Shown: positions 51,195 to 60,086 of the stretch, one piece after another
Position numbering within the stretch: the first letter of the stretch is position 1
Layout of the letters: every line of letters starts with the position of its first letter
Assembly (NCBI GenBank): GCA_036381175.1
Contig: DASVDI010000018.1
Coordinates: forward strand, 1 to 64,000
DNA length: 64,000 bases
Reading direction: 5' to 3'
From: JAJUFS01 sp036381175
GTDB taxonomy: Bacteria > Pseudomonadota > Gammaproteobacteria > Natronospirales > JAJUFS01
The notes under the pieces: generated by a model
Databases searched by the model: none
What the model saw: only the letters and a program-made list of their open reading frames with translations
What the model was told of the DNA's origin: nothing
Translations under genes and position numbers: made by a program

Positions 51195-54100
51195 TGCTGT
51201 TGCCTCCTGCATCGGACGCTAGCGCGGCATCCACCGGTTCCTCGGCCTTGCGCTTGCCGAACACGCGTTGAATCACCACGAAGAACAAGGGAATGAAGAA
51301 GATGCCGAGCAGCGCGCCGACGATCATGCCGCCGAGCACGCCGGTGCCGATCGCATGCTGCGCACCGGAACCGGCGCCACTGGAGATGGCCAGCGGCAGC
51401 ACGCCAACACCGAACGCGAGCGAGGTCATGATGATCGGGCGCAGGCGATCGCGCACCGCCTGCATGGTCGCTTCAACCAGCTCCATGCCGCTGTCGTAAT
51501 ACGACTTCGCGAACTCGACGATCATGATCGCGTTCTTGCTGGTCAGCCCCACCGTGGTGAGCATCGCCACCTGGAAATACACATCGCGTTCAAGGCCGCG
51601 AAGCGCCGTCGCGAGCACGATGCCGAGAATGCCGAGCGGCGCGACCATCAGCACCGACGTCGGAATGCTCCAGCTTTCATACAACGCTGCGAGACACAGG
51701 AACACGATGAGCAATGACAAGGTGTAGAGCATCGGTGTCTGCGCACCGGCCTTGCGCTCTTGGTACGACAACCCGGTCCATTCCATGCCGATGCCTTGCG
51801 GCAACTGCGCAACGAGACGTTCGACTTCCATCATCGCGTCACCCGAACTCACGCCCGGCGCCGCTTCGCCGTTGAGCTGCATCGCGGGCACGCCGTTGTA
51901 GCGTTCGAGTCGCGGCGAACCGTAATCCCAGTAAGTACTCGCGAATGCGGAGAACGGCACCATTTCGCCTTCGTTGTTGCGCACGGTCCAGAGATTGAAA
52001 TCCTCCGGCGTCATGCGATAGGGCGCGTCGGCCTGGATGTAAACGCGCTTGACGCGGCCGCGATCGATGAAGTCATCGATGTAGCGTCCGCCCCACGCTG
52101 CCGACAAGGTGCTGTTGACGTTGGCAATCGACAATCCGAGCGCGCGCGCCTTGTGCGTGTCGATATCGATGCGGAACTGCGGCGTATCGTTCTGTCCGTT
52201 CGGGCGCACGTTCGCGAGCAACGGGCTTTTTGCCGCCATGCCAAGAAACTGGTTGCGCGCGGCCGTGAGCGCATCGTGGCCGAGGTTCGCGTTGTCCTTG
52301 AGATAGAAAACGAAACCCGCGGCCGTGCCGAGTTCCGGCATGGCCGGCGGCGCGAACGCGAACACCATCGCGTCCTTGATCTGGCTCAATGCCATCATCG
52401 CGCGGCCAGCGACTGCATTCGCATGCAGGCTTTCGTCTTCGCGTTCCGCCCAGTCCTTCAGCTTGATGAATGCAAGGCCCATATTCTGACCGCTGCCGCC
52501 GAAGCTGAAGCCCTGCACGCTGAACACGGATTCCACGGCTTCCTTTTCACCGTCGAGGAAGTGATCTTCAAGCTTGTAGATGGACTCCATCGTGCGCTCT
52601 TGCGTCGCACCGACGGGCGCCTGCACCTGCGCCATGAGCACGCCCTGGTCTTCCGGCGGCAGGAACGAACTCGGCAGATTGATGAACATCACGCCCATCA
52701 CGATAGCGAGCACCGCGAACACCGCCATGAAGCGGCCGCTGCGCGCGATCATGCCGCGCACGCCTTGCCGGTACTTCGCGCTGCCGCTTTCGAACGTGCG
52801 GTTGAACCAGCCGAAGAAACCTTTCTCGCCGTGATGCTCGCCCTTGTGCAGCGGTTTCAGCATCGTTGCGCACAGCGCCGGAGTCAGCACGAGCGCGACC
52901 AGCACCGACAAGGCCATCGCGGAAACAATCGTTGCCGAGAACTGCCGGTAAATGACGCCGGTCGCACCGTCCATGAACGCCATCGGCACGAACACCGCCG
53001 CCAGCACCAGGCCGATGGCAACCAGCGCGCCGCTGATCTGCCGCATGGATTTGCGCGTGGCTTCCTTCGGCGTGGAACCGTCCTCGCTCATCACGCGTTC
53101 GACGTTTTCGACAACCACGATCGCATCGTCAACAAGCAATCCGATCGCGAGCACCATCGCGAACATGGTGAGCATGTTGATCGAGAAACCGAGCGCGGCG
53201 AGCACGCCCAGCGTGCCGAGCAACACCACCGGCACGGCGATGGTCGGAATCAGCGTCGCGCGGAAGTTCTGCAGGAAGAGATACATCACCAGGAACACCA
53301 GCACGATCGCTTCGATCAGCACCTGGATCACGTTCTCGATCGAAACCTTCACGAACGGCGTGGTCTCGAACGGCACGACAACCTTCAGGCCCTGCGGGAA
53401 CGAGGGTTCGAGCTGCTCGAGCAATGCTTCAACACCCGCAGCGGTATCGAGCGCGTTCGCGCCGGTCGCCATCATCACAGCGAGTCCGCTCGCGGGCTGG
53501 CGGTTGTAGCGCGTGCGAAAGCCGTAGGTCTCGGCGCCGAGTTCCACGCGCGCGACCTCACCGAGCGTGAGCACGGAACCGTCGCGGTTGCTGCGAACCA
53601 CGACGTTGCGAAATTCTTCTTCGGTCTGCAGGCGGCCTTCGGCGGTGATGGTCGCGTTGAGCTGCTGGCCGTCGATCGCGGGTGCACCGCCGAGCTGGCC
53701 GACGGAAACCTGCTGGTTCTGCGCCTGCACGGCCGCGATGATGTCGTTCGGCGTGAGCTTGTAGGCGTCGAGCTTGTAGGGATCAAGCCAGATGCGCATC
53801 GCGTACTGCGAACCGAACACCTGCAGGTTGCCGACACCAGGAACGCGGCTGATCGGATCAACGATGTTTGCCGCGACGTAATCGGAGATGTCGTCCTTGG
53901 ACATGCTGCCATCCTCGGAAACGAAACCCACCACCATCAGGAAGCCGCTGCTCGACTTGCTGACGTTCACGCCCTGCCGCTGCACTTCCTGCGGCAGCAG
54001 CGGCATCGCGAGCTGCAGCTTGTTCTGCACCTGCACTTGCGCGATGTCCGGGTTGATCCCGTTTTCAAAGGTCAGCGTGATCTGCGCCCGGCCGGTGGAT

Positions 54101-54348
54101 TCACTGGTCGCTGACATGTAGATCATGCCGTCGAGCCCCGTCATGCTCTGCTCGATGACCTGCGTTACCGACTCCTCGACAACTTTTGCCGACGCACCGG
54201 GATAGCTTGCATTGATGGTGACGGTTGGCGGTGCGATCGACGGATACATCGATACCGGCAACTGCGTGATCGACAGCGCGCCTGCAAGCATGATGATGAT
54301 CGCGATCACCCAGGCGAAGATCGGGCGATCGATGAAAAACTGTGCCAT
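51187..54348 (-). CDS. RND multidrug efflux transporter, HAE1 family (AcrB/MexB-like)
   Basis: A 1053-residue inner-membrane proton-driven pump. The proton-relay residues are present: the Asp pair in GLLVDDAIVVVENVERV and the Lys in GLTSKNAIMIVEF. The opening MAQFFIDRPIFAWVIAIIIML and the two large periplasmic porter regions match the AcrB/MexB type. It is encoded 12 bp downstream of its adaptor and overlaps the outer-membrane channel gene. Substrates are likely lipophilic drugs, dyes, bile salts or solvents. Confidence 0.96.
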   Translation of the reverse strand: MAQFFIDRPIFAWVIAIIIMLAGALSITQLPVSMYPSIAPPTVTINASYPGASAKVVEESVTQVIEQSMTGLDGMIYMSATSESTGRAQITLTFENGINPDIAQVQVQNKLQLAMPLLPQEVQRQGVNVSKSSSGFLMVVGFVSEDGSMSKDDISDYVAANIVDPISRVPGVGNLQVFGSQYAMRIWLDPYKLDAYKLTPNDIIAAVQAQNQQVSVGQLGGAPAIDGQQLNATITAEGRLQTEEEFRNVVVRSNRDGSVLTLGEVARVELGAETYGFRTRYNRQPASGLAVMMATGANALDTAAGVEALLEQLEPSFPQGLKVVVPFETTPFVKVSIENVIQVLIEAIVLVFLVMYLFLQNFRATLIPTIAVPVVLLGTLGVLAALGFSINMLTMFAMVLAIGLLVDDAIVVVENVERVMSEDGSTPKEATRKSMRQISGALVAIGLVLAAVFVPMAFMDGATGVIYRQFSATIVSAMALSVLVALVLTPALCATMLKPLHKGEHHGEKGFFGWFNRTFESGSAKYRQGVRGMIARSGRFMAVFAVLAIVMGVMFINLPSSFLPPEDQGVLMAQVQAPVGATQERTMESIYKLEDHFLDGEKEAVESVFSVQGFSFGGSGQNMGLAFIKLKDWAEREDESLHANAVAGRAMMALSQIKDAMVFAFAPPAMPELGTAAGFVFYLKDNANLGHDALTAARNQFLGMAAKSPLLANVRPNGQNDTPQFRIDIDTHKARALGLSIANVNSTLSAAWGGRYIDDFIDRGRVKRVYIQADAPYRMTPEDFNLWTVRNNEGEMVPFSAFASTYWDYGSPRLERYNGVPAMQLNGEAAPGVSSGDAMMEVERLVAQLPQGIGMEWTGLSYQERKAGAQTPMLYTLSLLIVFLCLAALYESWSIPTSVLMVAPLGILGIVLATALRGLERDVYFQVAMLTTVGLTSKNAIMIVEFAKSYYDSGMELVEATMQAVRDRLRPIIMTSLAFGVGVLPLAISSGAGSGAQHAIGTGVLGGMIVGALLGIFFIPLFFVVIQRVFGKRKAEEPVDAALASDAGGNSND

Positions 54349-54360
54349 GTGGATTTCTCT

Positions 54361-55578
54361 TTACGGTTGGCTGTCGGTGGAAGCGGCAGCGACGGCAGGT
54401 ACCGATGTATTGTCATCAGCGGGGCCATCAACGGGATCGGGATCGTGTTCGCGATGGGCTTCGGTGGCAACCACGGCCGCACCCGGACGAATCTTCTGCA
54501 GGCCTGCAACAACCACCCTGTCGCCCGCCTTCAATCCACTCTCAACGAGCCATTGATCGCCGATCGTTCGGCTCACGTTCACCGCGCGCTGCTCGACGAT
54601 GCCGTCACTGCCGACAACCATCGCCGTCGCGTTCCCTTTCGGATCGCGGGTGATTCCCTGCTGCGGGACGAGCAGCGCGTTCTGCCGCTCGGCGGTGCTG
54701 ATCACCGCGCGCACGTACATGCCGGGAAGCAAAAGGTGATCCGGGTTTGGAACTACGACACGCAGCGCGAAGCTGCCGGTGGACGGATCAACCGCGACTT
54801 CCGAGAACGCAAGCTTGCCGGCGTGCGCGTAGCGGCTGCCGTCTTCGAGCAGGATCGTCACCGGCACGTTGTCAGTCTGCTCGATGGTGCCCGCCGCCAG
54901 CGCCTTGCGCAGTTCCAGCAGCTCGCTGGCCGACTGCGTCAGATCGACATAGATCGGATCCAGCTGCTGCACGGTTGCAAGCGGCGTGGCCTGGTTGGCC
55001 GTGACCAATGCGCCCTGCGTGATCGTGGATTTGCCGATGCGCCCGCTGATCGGCGCGGCGATCCGCGCGTAACCGAGCAGCACCTTGCTGCGATCCAGGG
55101 CAGCGCGCGCAACCGCGACGTCGGCTTCGGCCTTGCGAAGCGCGGCGATGGCGTTCTCGTTTTCCTGTGCGCTGATGGCGCCGGTCTTTGCGAGTCCGGC
55201 GGCGCGTTCGGCATCGAGGCGCGCGAACTCAAGCGTCGCTTCGGCGCGCGCCAGCACGGCCTCCGCGCTGTTCACGTCGGCCTGGTAGGTGGCGTCATCG
55301 AGCTGGTACAGCGCCTCACCGGCTTCCACCACCCCGCCTTCCGTGAACAGCAGATCTTCGACGATCCCGTTCACTTGCGGGCGCACCTCGGCGACCCGAT
55401 AGGGATTCGTCCGTCCCGGCAACTCGCGCGTCAGCGCGACAGGCTCGGTTTTCAGCGTCACCACCGTCACGGGCGTCGGCTGGGGCGCCGGCGGCGCAGC
55501 CTCGCTGCCGCAAGCGGCGAGCAATGCGGATGCCAGCAGCAGGCTGCCGAACCGGAAAATATTCTTCTTGTTCACCAT
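54361..55578 (-). CDS. RND efflux periplasmic adaptor lipoprotein (AcrA/MexA-like)
   Basis: A 405-residue membrane fusion protein. It has a lipobox (LLAACGS) and the lipoyl/hairpin region from EVRPQVNGIVEDLLFTEGG to LGYARIAAPISGRIGKSTI. The beta-barrel and membrane-proximal parts end in a Pro/Asp-rich tail. The start MVNKKN at 55578 has GAGG upstream; the longer frame would begin in the operator palindrome. It opens the efflux operon that is read away from the TetR-family gene. Confidence 0.94.
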   Translation of the reverse strand: MVNKKNIFRFGSLLLASALLAACGSEAAPPAPQPTPVTVVTLKTEPVALTRELPGRTNPYRVAEVRPQVNGIVEDLLFTEGGVVEAGEALYQLDDATYQADVNSAEAVLARAEATLEFARLDAERAAGLAKTGAISAQENENAIAALRKAEADVAVARAALDRSKVLLGYARIAAPISGRIGKSTITQGALVTANQATPLATVQQLDPIYVDLTQSASELLELRKALAAGTIEQTDNVPVTILLEDGSRYAHAGKLAFSEVAVDPSTGSFALRVVVPNPDHLLLPGMYVRAVISTAERQNALLVPQQGITRDPKGNATAMVVGSDGIVEQRAVNVSRTIGDQWLVESGLKAGDRVVVAGLQKIRPGAAVVATEAHREHDPDPVDGPADDNTSVPAVAAASTDSQP

Positions 55579-55647
55579 GAAAACCTCGTGACGATGCCGC
55601 AAAACGGCTTGCTGCAGGGATTCGGGGAAATACGGGACGCGCAGTTT

Positions 55648-55669
55648 ATATTCATTCATGAATGAATAT
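55648..55669. promoter_or_regulatory. 22-bp perfect palindrome, TetR operator candidate
   Basis: The half site ATATTCATTCA is followed by its exact complement, giving a 22-bp palindrome with no gap, 70 bp before the adaptor start. It resembles AcrR/TtgR operators in size and AT-rich arms. Confidence 0.75.
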
Positions 55670-55677
55670 CAATATTT

Positions 55678-55691
55678 ATTCACGCATGAAT
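55678..55691. promoter_or_regulatory. Second operator-like inverted repeat
   Basis: ATTCA-CGCA-TGAAT lies 8 bp after the 22-bp palindrome and shares its ATTCA/TGAAT arms. It may be a lower-affinity site for the same TetR protein. Confidence 0.55.
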
Positions 55692-55778
55692 GTGGATTAC
55701 TATGACGCGTCACTCCGGGCGAGGTTCCCGGGGGAATTTCGGCGAGACCGCAAAAACGTGGTCCGAAGAGGGCAGATC

Positions 55779-56429
55779 ATGGCGAAACGCCGTAAAGAAG
55801 AGGCACAGGAAACGCGCGAGCGGATTCTTGACGCGGCCATTACCGTATTCCACGAACACGGCGTGGCGCGGCCGTCGCTGACGGAAGTCGCGGAACGCGC
55901 CGGCGTGACCCGGGGCGCTGTCTATGGCCACTTCCGGAACAAGGCCGACGTAGTCACCGCCCTGACCGCGCGCATCAGCCTTCCCGCCGATTCACTTTGC
56001 GAAGCGGACGCGGAATCCTGCCGCAACGATCCGCTCGGCGAATTGCGCACGCGCTGGCTCAATCTGTTTCACGAAGTCGCGCGCAACCGGCAATGGCAGC
56101 TCATCTTTGAAATCATTTTCCATCGCGTCGAACTCGTGACGGAAAGCGGCGAGATCCGCGACCGGGTGATCGAAGGGCACGGCACCGCGATCCAGCGCAT
56201 CACGAAACTGCTTGAACAATCCGTCGCTGTCGGCCAACTGCCCGCGGGTCTTGACGTGCGGATGGCGGCGCCGCTGTTGCACGGCGCGCTGATCGGGGTT
56301 CTCCAGGACTGGCTGCTTCAGCCGGATGCCTATGATCTCGCAACCATCGGTGAGCGAAATATCGACGCCTTGCTCGACATGCTGCGGCTGTCACCTACTT
56401 TGCGCGGCGAGTCCGTGAAGCGAAGCTGA
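55779..56429 (+). CDS. TetR/AcrR-family repressor (AcrR/TtgR-like)
   Basis: A 216-residue repressor from ATG 55779 with GAGGG upstream. The N-terminal helix-turn-helix is clear: ETRERILDAAITVFHEHGVARPSLTEVAERAGVTRGAVYGHFRNKADV. The ligand domain contains RWLNLFHEVARNRQWQLIFEIIFHRVEL as in TtgR/AcrR-type repressors of RND pumps. Divergent from the efflux operon across two palindromic sites, it should repress the pump and be released by toxic ligands. Confidence 0.94.
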   Translation: MAKRRKEEAQETRERILDAAITVFHEHGVARPSLTEVAERAGVTRGAVYGHFRNKADVVTALTARISLPADSLCEADAESCRNDPLGELRTRWLNLFHEVARNRQWQLIFEIIFHRVELVTESGEIRDRVIEGHGTAIQRITKLLEQSVAVGQLPAGLDVRMAAPLLHGALIGVLQDWLLQPDAYDLATIGERNIDALLDMLRLSPTLRGESVKRS

Positions 56430-56447
56430 CCGTTTGGGCGTGCGGGA

Positions 56448-57467
56448 TCAATCGGCGGGCGCGGATGCCGTCTCGCACTCCGCCACGCTGCCGCCATCCG
56501 CGCGACAGCGCACGAATGCTGCCGTGTCCGCCAGGCTTTGCGCCCAGGGATCGCTTGGCAGTTCCGCAGCCGTTTTCGCGGGATCAGCCGGCAGCACGGC
56601 GAAGGCTTCCTCCGTCCTGCCCTGTTCAGCCAGCAGCCAGGCGAGATTGTTGCGCGCCATCACAGCATCCGGCGCGAAGCCGAGAATGCGGCGGTATTCC
56701 GCTTCGGCGGCGTCGGCGCGGCCTTGTGCGTACCAGTGATTCGCCAGCGCAAATGCAAGACCGGCGTCCTCCGGCCAGCGTGCAACGGCTGCGCGCAAGG
56801 CAGTATCGACAGCCGCAGGTTCCGCAACGCGCGCGAACGCGGTGATCGAACTCAGTACCGGCGCGGGACGAACCGACACCGGCATTTCACTCGGCGGCAA
56901 CACGACGATTCCCCAGTAATCCGCGCGCCGCCACGTTTTCAGAAACGTACCGGTTTCGAGATCGTAATCTTCGTGTGTGCCGGAACGCAGCCGCACTGTG
57001 TCCTCCTGCGGATTCATGCCGACGACAACGGCGTAATGCCAGGCTGGCGCCCAACCCAGGCCGTTGTTCTGCAGCACGAGCACGGGATGACCCGCCGACA
57101 ATTCATCGATCAGCGCCGCCGGTTCGGCGGGAATTTCATAGGGAATGCGGCCATGCCGCCGCGCCTGCGCCTTCAACTCCGGCTGCAAGGTTCCCTCGCG
57201 TTCCGGCAGGAACAACAACGGTTCAAGTGCATCGGGAGCTGTTTCGACGCCGCTCCAGCCAAGCACCGTCGCGAGCGCCGCCGGTCCGCACTGCAAGGCA
57301 ACCTGCGGATGGAACGGCACGCCGGAAATTTCCCGCGGAAGGTCCGCGGGCAGGGATTCAGGAAAAAGCTTCGCCGGCGGTCCGGATGCCCACCCGGACA
57401 GCGCAAGCAGCAGCAGGAGAAAAAAACACCGGCGGACGGAAACCACCGGTGCGAAGGTGCGCATCAT
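56448..57467 (-). CDS. PA2778-family C39-like cysteine peptidase with TPR-like repeats
   Basis: A 339-residue exported protein. Signal peptide (FFLLLLLALSGWASG), then a papain-like C39 domain with the catalytic Cys in VALQCGPAALATVL and the His in WAPAWHYAVVVGMN. After about residue 215 come TPR-like helices (GLAFALANHWYAQGRADAAEAEYRR, NNLAWLLAEQGRTEEAF). The family is paired with PA2779 genes, as here; its substrate is unknown. It follows the PA2779-like gene with no gap and converges on the TetR gene. Confidence 0.86.
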   Translation of the reverse strand: MMRTFAPVVSVRRCFFLLLLLALSGWASGPPAKLFPESLPADLPREISGVPFHPQVALQCGPAALATVLGWSGVETAPDALEPLLFLPEREGTLQPELKAQARRHGRIPYEIPAEPAALIDELSAGHPVLVLQNNGLGWAPAWHYAVVVGMNPQEDTVRLRSGTHEDYDLETGTFLKTWRRADYWGIVVLPPSEMPVSVRPAPVLSSITAFARVAEPAAVDTALRAAVARWPEDAGLAFALANHWYAQGRADAAEAEYRRILGFAPDAVMARNNLAWLLAEQGRTEEAFAVLPADPAKTAAELPSDPWAQSLADTAAFVRCRADGGSVAECETASAPAD

Positions 57468-57854
57468 TTACTCGGCGGCATTGATGAACGGAAATACATC
57501 AGTGACGCCGGCAATGTCGAGAATCACGAACACCAGGAAAACAACCAGCAGCAGCTCGAGAACGCCCGCGCCGGCCGGCATTTCCTCCATGTGCGCCGCA
57601 AGTTCCGCCACTTCCGCATCGGAAAGGCCGGCAAGTCGCGCTTCGATGTTCGCGGGATCAACACCCATCGCGAGCATCTGTTCGCGCACGTCTTCCCGTT
57701 GCAGCATCTCGATCACCTTGTCGCGTTGCGCGTCGGCCTCGGCCTGCTGCACGTACGATTCGGTACTGATGATGCCGGCCTCGGCAACGGGCGCAAGCAG
57801 CGTCGCCGCGAGAAAACTGACCAGCGTGATGACGGAAACAGCGGTAGTGCGCAT
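57468..57854 (-). CDS. PA2779-family membrane protein
   Basis: A 128-residue protein from ATG 57854, with GGAG upstream. A signal peptide (SVITLVSFLAATLLAPVAEA) leads to about 65 charged helical residues (QREDVREQMLAMGVDPANIEARLAGLSDAEVAELAA), then a final membrane helix VLELLLVVFLVFVILDI. It abuts the PA2778-like peptidase gene, a known pair. It may be the substrate or membrane partner of that peptidase, which is inference. Confidence 0.85.
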   Translation of the reverse strand: MRTTAVSVITLVSFLAATLLAPVAEAGIISTESYVQQAEADAQRDKVIEMLQREDVREQMLAMGVDPANIEARLAGLSDAEVAELAAHMEEMPAGAGVLELLLVVFLVFVILDIAGVTDVFPFINAAE

Positions 57855-57965
57855 TGACGTTCTCCGGATGGGGTTTGCGCGAATGATAACCGCGCAAGAC
57901 GGTACATGCATGCCTCACGGTGTCCGCAGGGCTTGTGCCTGTCAATCCGGCCAGTGCCGTAACCG

Positions 57966-59804
57966 CTAACCAGCGCGACGGGACGCTGTCTTGCGTTCGT
58001 GTTCCTTGAGATGACGCTTGCGCAGCCGCAGCGATTCCGGCGTGACTTCCATCAGTTCATCGTCGTTGATGAATGCAAGCGCCTGCTCCAGCGTGAAACG
58101 CTCCGGTGGCGTGAGCATGACGTTGTCGTCCTTGCCCGAGGCGCGCACGTTGGTGAGCTGCTTCGCTTTCAGCGGATTCACGGTGAGGTCGTTGTCGCGC
58201 GCATGGATGCCGACAATCTGACCTTCGTAAATCGGTTCACCCGGCCCGACCAGCATGCGGCCGCGTTCCTGGAGATTGAACAGCGCGAAACCGACCGCCT
58301 TGCCGTCGCCGTTCGAGATCAGCACGCCGTTGTGACGCGCGGGAATCGACGCCATCTTCACGGCGGCGTAATGATCGAACACGTGGTGCAGCAGGCCGGT
58401 GCCGGAAGTCATGGTCTTGAACACGGTCTGGAAACCGATCAGCCCGCGCGACGGCACCTTGTAATCGATGCGCACGCGTCCCTTGCCATCCGGCGACATG
58501 TCGGTGAGATCACCACCGCGTTCGCCCATGGCTTCCATGATCGCGCCCTGGTGACGTTCCTCGATGTCGATGGTCACAGCCTCGACCGGTTCCTGCTCGA
58601 TGCCGTCGATCATTTTCGTGATGACCTGCGGGCGCGACACGGCAAGCTCGAAGCCTTCGCGGCGCATGTTTTCCATCAGGATGGAAAGGTGCAGCTCACC
58701 GCGGCCGGAGACGAGAAATTTTTCCGCATCGCCAGTGTCCTCGACGCGCAGCGCGACGTTGCTCAACAGTTCGCGTTCGAGGCGATCGCGCACCTGCCGG
58801 CTGGTCACGTACTTGCCCTCGCGACCGGCGAACGGCGAGGTATTCGTTTCGAACACCATGCTGATGGTCGGCTCGTCGACGGTGAGCGCCGGCAGCGCTT
58901 CGGGCTTCGACGGATCGCACAGGGTGTCGGAAATCAGCGGCCGTTCGATACCGGTGACAGCAACGATGTCGCCCGCGTTCGCGCTTTCGACTTCAACGCG
59001 TTCAAGACCCATGAAGCCGAACACCTGCAGGACGCGTTCGTTGCGCTTCTTGCCATTGCGATCAACGATCACGATGTTCGAATTCTTCTTCAGCGTGCCG
59101 CGCGCGATACGGCCGATGCCGATGGCGCCGACGTAGCTCGAATAATCGAGCTGCGAAATCTGCATCTGGAACGGGCCGACCGCATCCACCGGCGGCGGCG
59201 GGCAATGCTTCGCAATCGCCTCGAACAACGGCGTCATGTCGCCGTCGCGCACATCCGGCGTGTTGCCGGCGTAACCGTTCAGCGCGGAGGCATAGATCAC
59301 GGGAAAGTCGAGCTGGTCGTCGGTCGCGCCGAGGTTGTCGAAAAGATCGAAGGTCTGGTTCAGCACCCAGTCGGGGCGCGCGCCGTCGCGATCCACCTTG
59401 TTGATGACCACGATCGGTTTGAGGCCGTGCTTGAAGGCCTTCTGCGTGACGAAGCGTGTCTGCGGCATGGGACCGTCAACGGCATCGACCAGCAGCAGCA
59501 CCGCGTCGGCCATCGACAGCACCCGCTCGACCTCGCCGCCGAAGTCAGCGTGGCCCGGCGTGTCGATGATGTTGAAGCGGTATTCCGTATCGTCGCTTTT
59601 CCAGCGGATCGCGGTGTTCTTGGCGAGAATCGTGATGCCGCGCTCGCGCTCGATGTCGTTCGAGTCCATCACCCGCTCGGTGTGTTCGGCGCGCGCATCC
59701 ATGGTTCCGGACTGCCACAGCAGCCGGTCCACGAGCGTCGTCTTGCCGTGGTCAACGTGGGCGATAATTGCGATATTGCGGAGATTGTCGATCTGCTTCG
59801 TCAC
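57966..59804 (-). CDS. typA: Ribosome-associated GTPase TypA/BipA
   Basis: A 612-residue translational GTPase used in ribosome assembly and stress adaptation. The G motifs are clear: IAHVDHGKTT, switch ERERGIT, DTPGHADFGGEVER and NKVDRDGAR. Domains II, III and V follow, with ETNTSPFAGREGKYVTSRQ, GRGELHLSILMENMRREG, PSRGLIGFQTVF, and the C-terminal NVRASGKDDNVMLTPP loop of TypA. GTG 59804 gives the best family length; GTG 59813 in frame is also possible, and neither has a strong ribosome site. Confidence 0.96.
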   Translation of the reverse strand: MTKQIDNLRNIAIIAHVDHGKTTLVDRLLWQSGTMDARAEHTERVMDSNDIERERGITILAKNTAIRWKSDDTEYRFNIIDTPGHADFGGEVERVLSMADAVLLLVDAVDGPMPQTRFVTQKAFKHGLKPIVVINKVDRDGARPDWVLNQTFDLFDNLGATDDQLDFPVIYASALNGYAGNTPDVRDGDMTPLFEAIAKHCPPPPVDAVGPFQMQISQLDYSSYVGAIGIGRIARGTLKKNSNIVIVDRNGKKRNERVLQVFGFMGLERVEVESANAGDIVAVTGIERPLISDTLCDPSKPEALPALTVDEPTISMVFETNTSPFAGREGKYVTSRQVRDRLERELLSNVALRVEDTGDAEKFLVSGRGELHLSILMENMRREGFELAVSRPQVITKMIDGIEQEPVEAVTIDIEERHQGAIMEAMGERGGDLTDMSPDGKGRVRIDYKVPSRGLIGFQTVFKTMTSGTGLLHHVFDHYAAVKMASIPARHNGVLISNGDGKAVGFALFNLQERGRMLVGPGEPIYEGQIVGIHARDNDLTVNPLKAKQLTNVRASGKDDNVMLTPPERFTLEQALAFINDDELMEVTPESLRLRKRHLKEHERKTASRRAG

Positions 59805-60086
59805 TGGATTCACTTGAATATTGGGAGAATTGACCGGAGCAAATTCCGGGCAGCCGCGCATTATACTGGCGCGAACTTGCCGCCGATACGCCCAATCACC
59901 AAAAAAACACGGAAACCGCATGTTGCGCGGCAAAAGTGCCATTTTCTCTAACGCATCGCATCGATCGAAGCAGGCTGAATCTATCCCCGCCATCCAGCTG
60001 CAAAAGCCAGCCCCCTTGGAAAGGTGGCCGCAAAACGGACTTTCTTGTCGCATCACGTCGCACCAAAGCAACAACCGGGATAAAGT

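Noticed and set aside
51760..54114. Very long open frame on the plus strand opposite the RND pump gene
   Set aside because: It is a GC-rich shadow of the pump: His/Arg/Glu-rich, with no domain character and no ribosome site.
57999..59951. 650-codon frame on the plus strand opposite typA
   Set aside because: It is antisense to a highly conserved GTPase, with the composition of a shadow frame.
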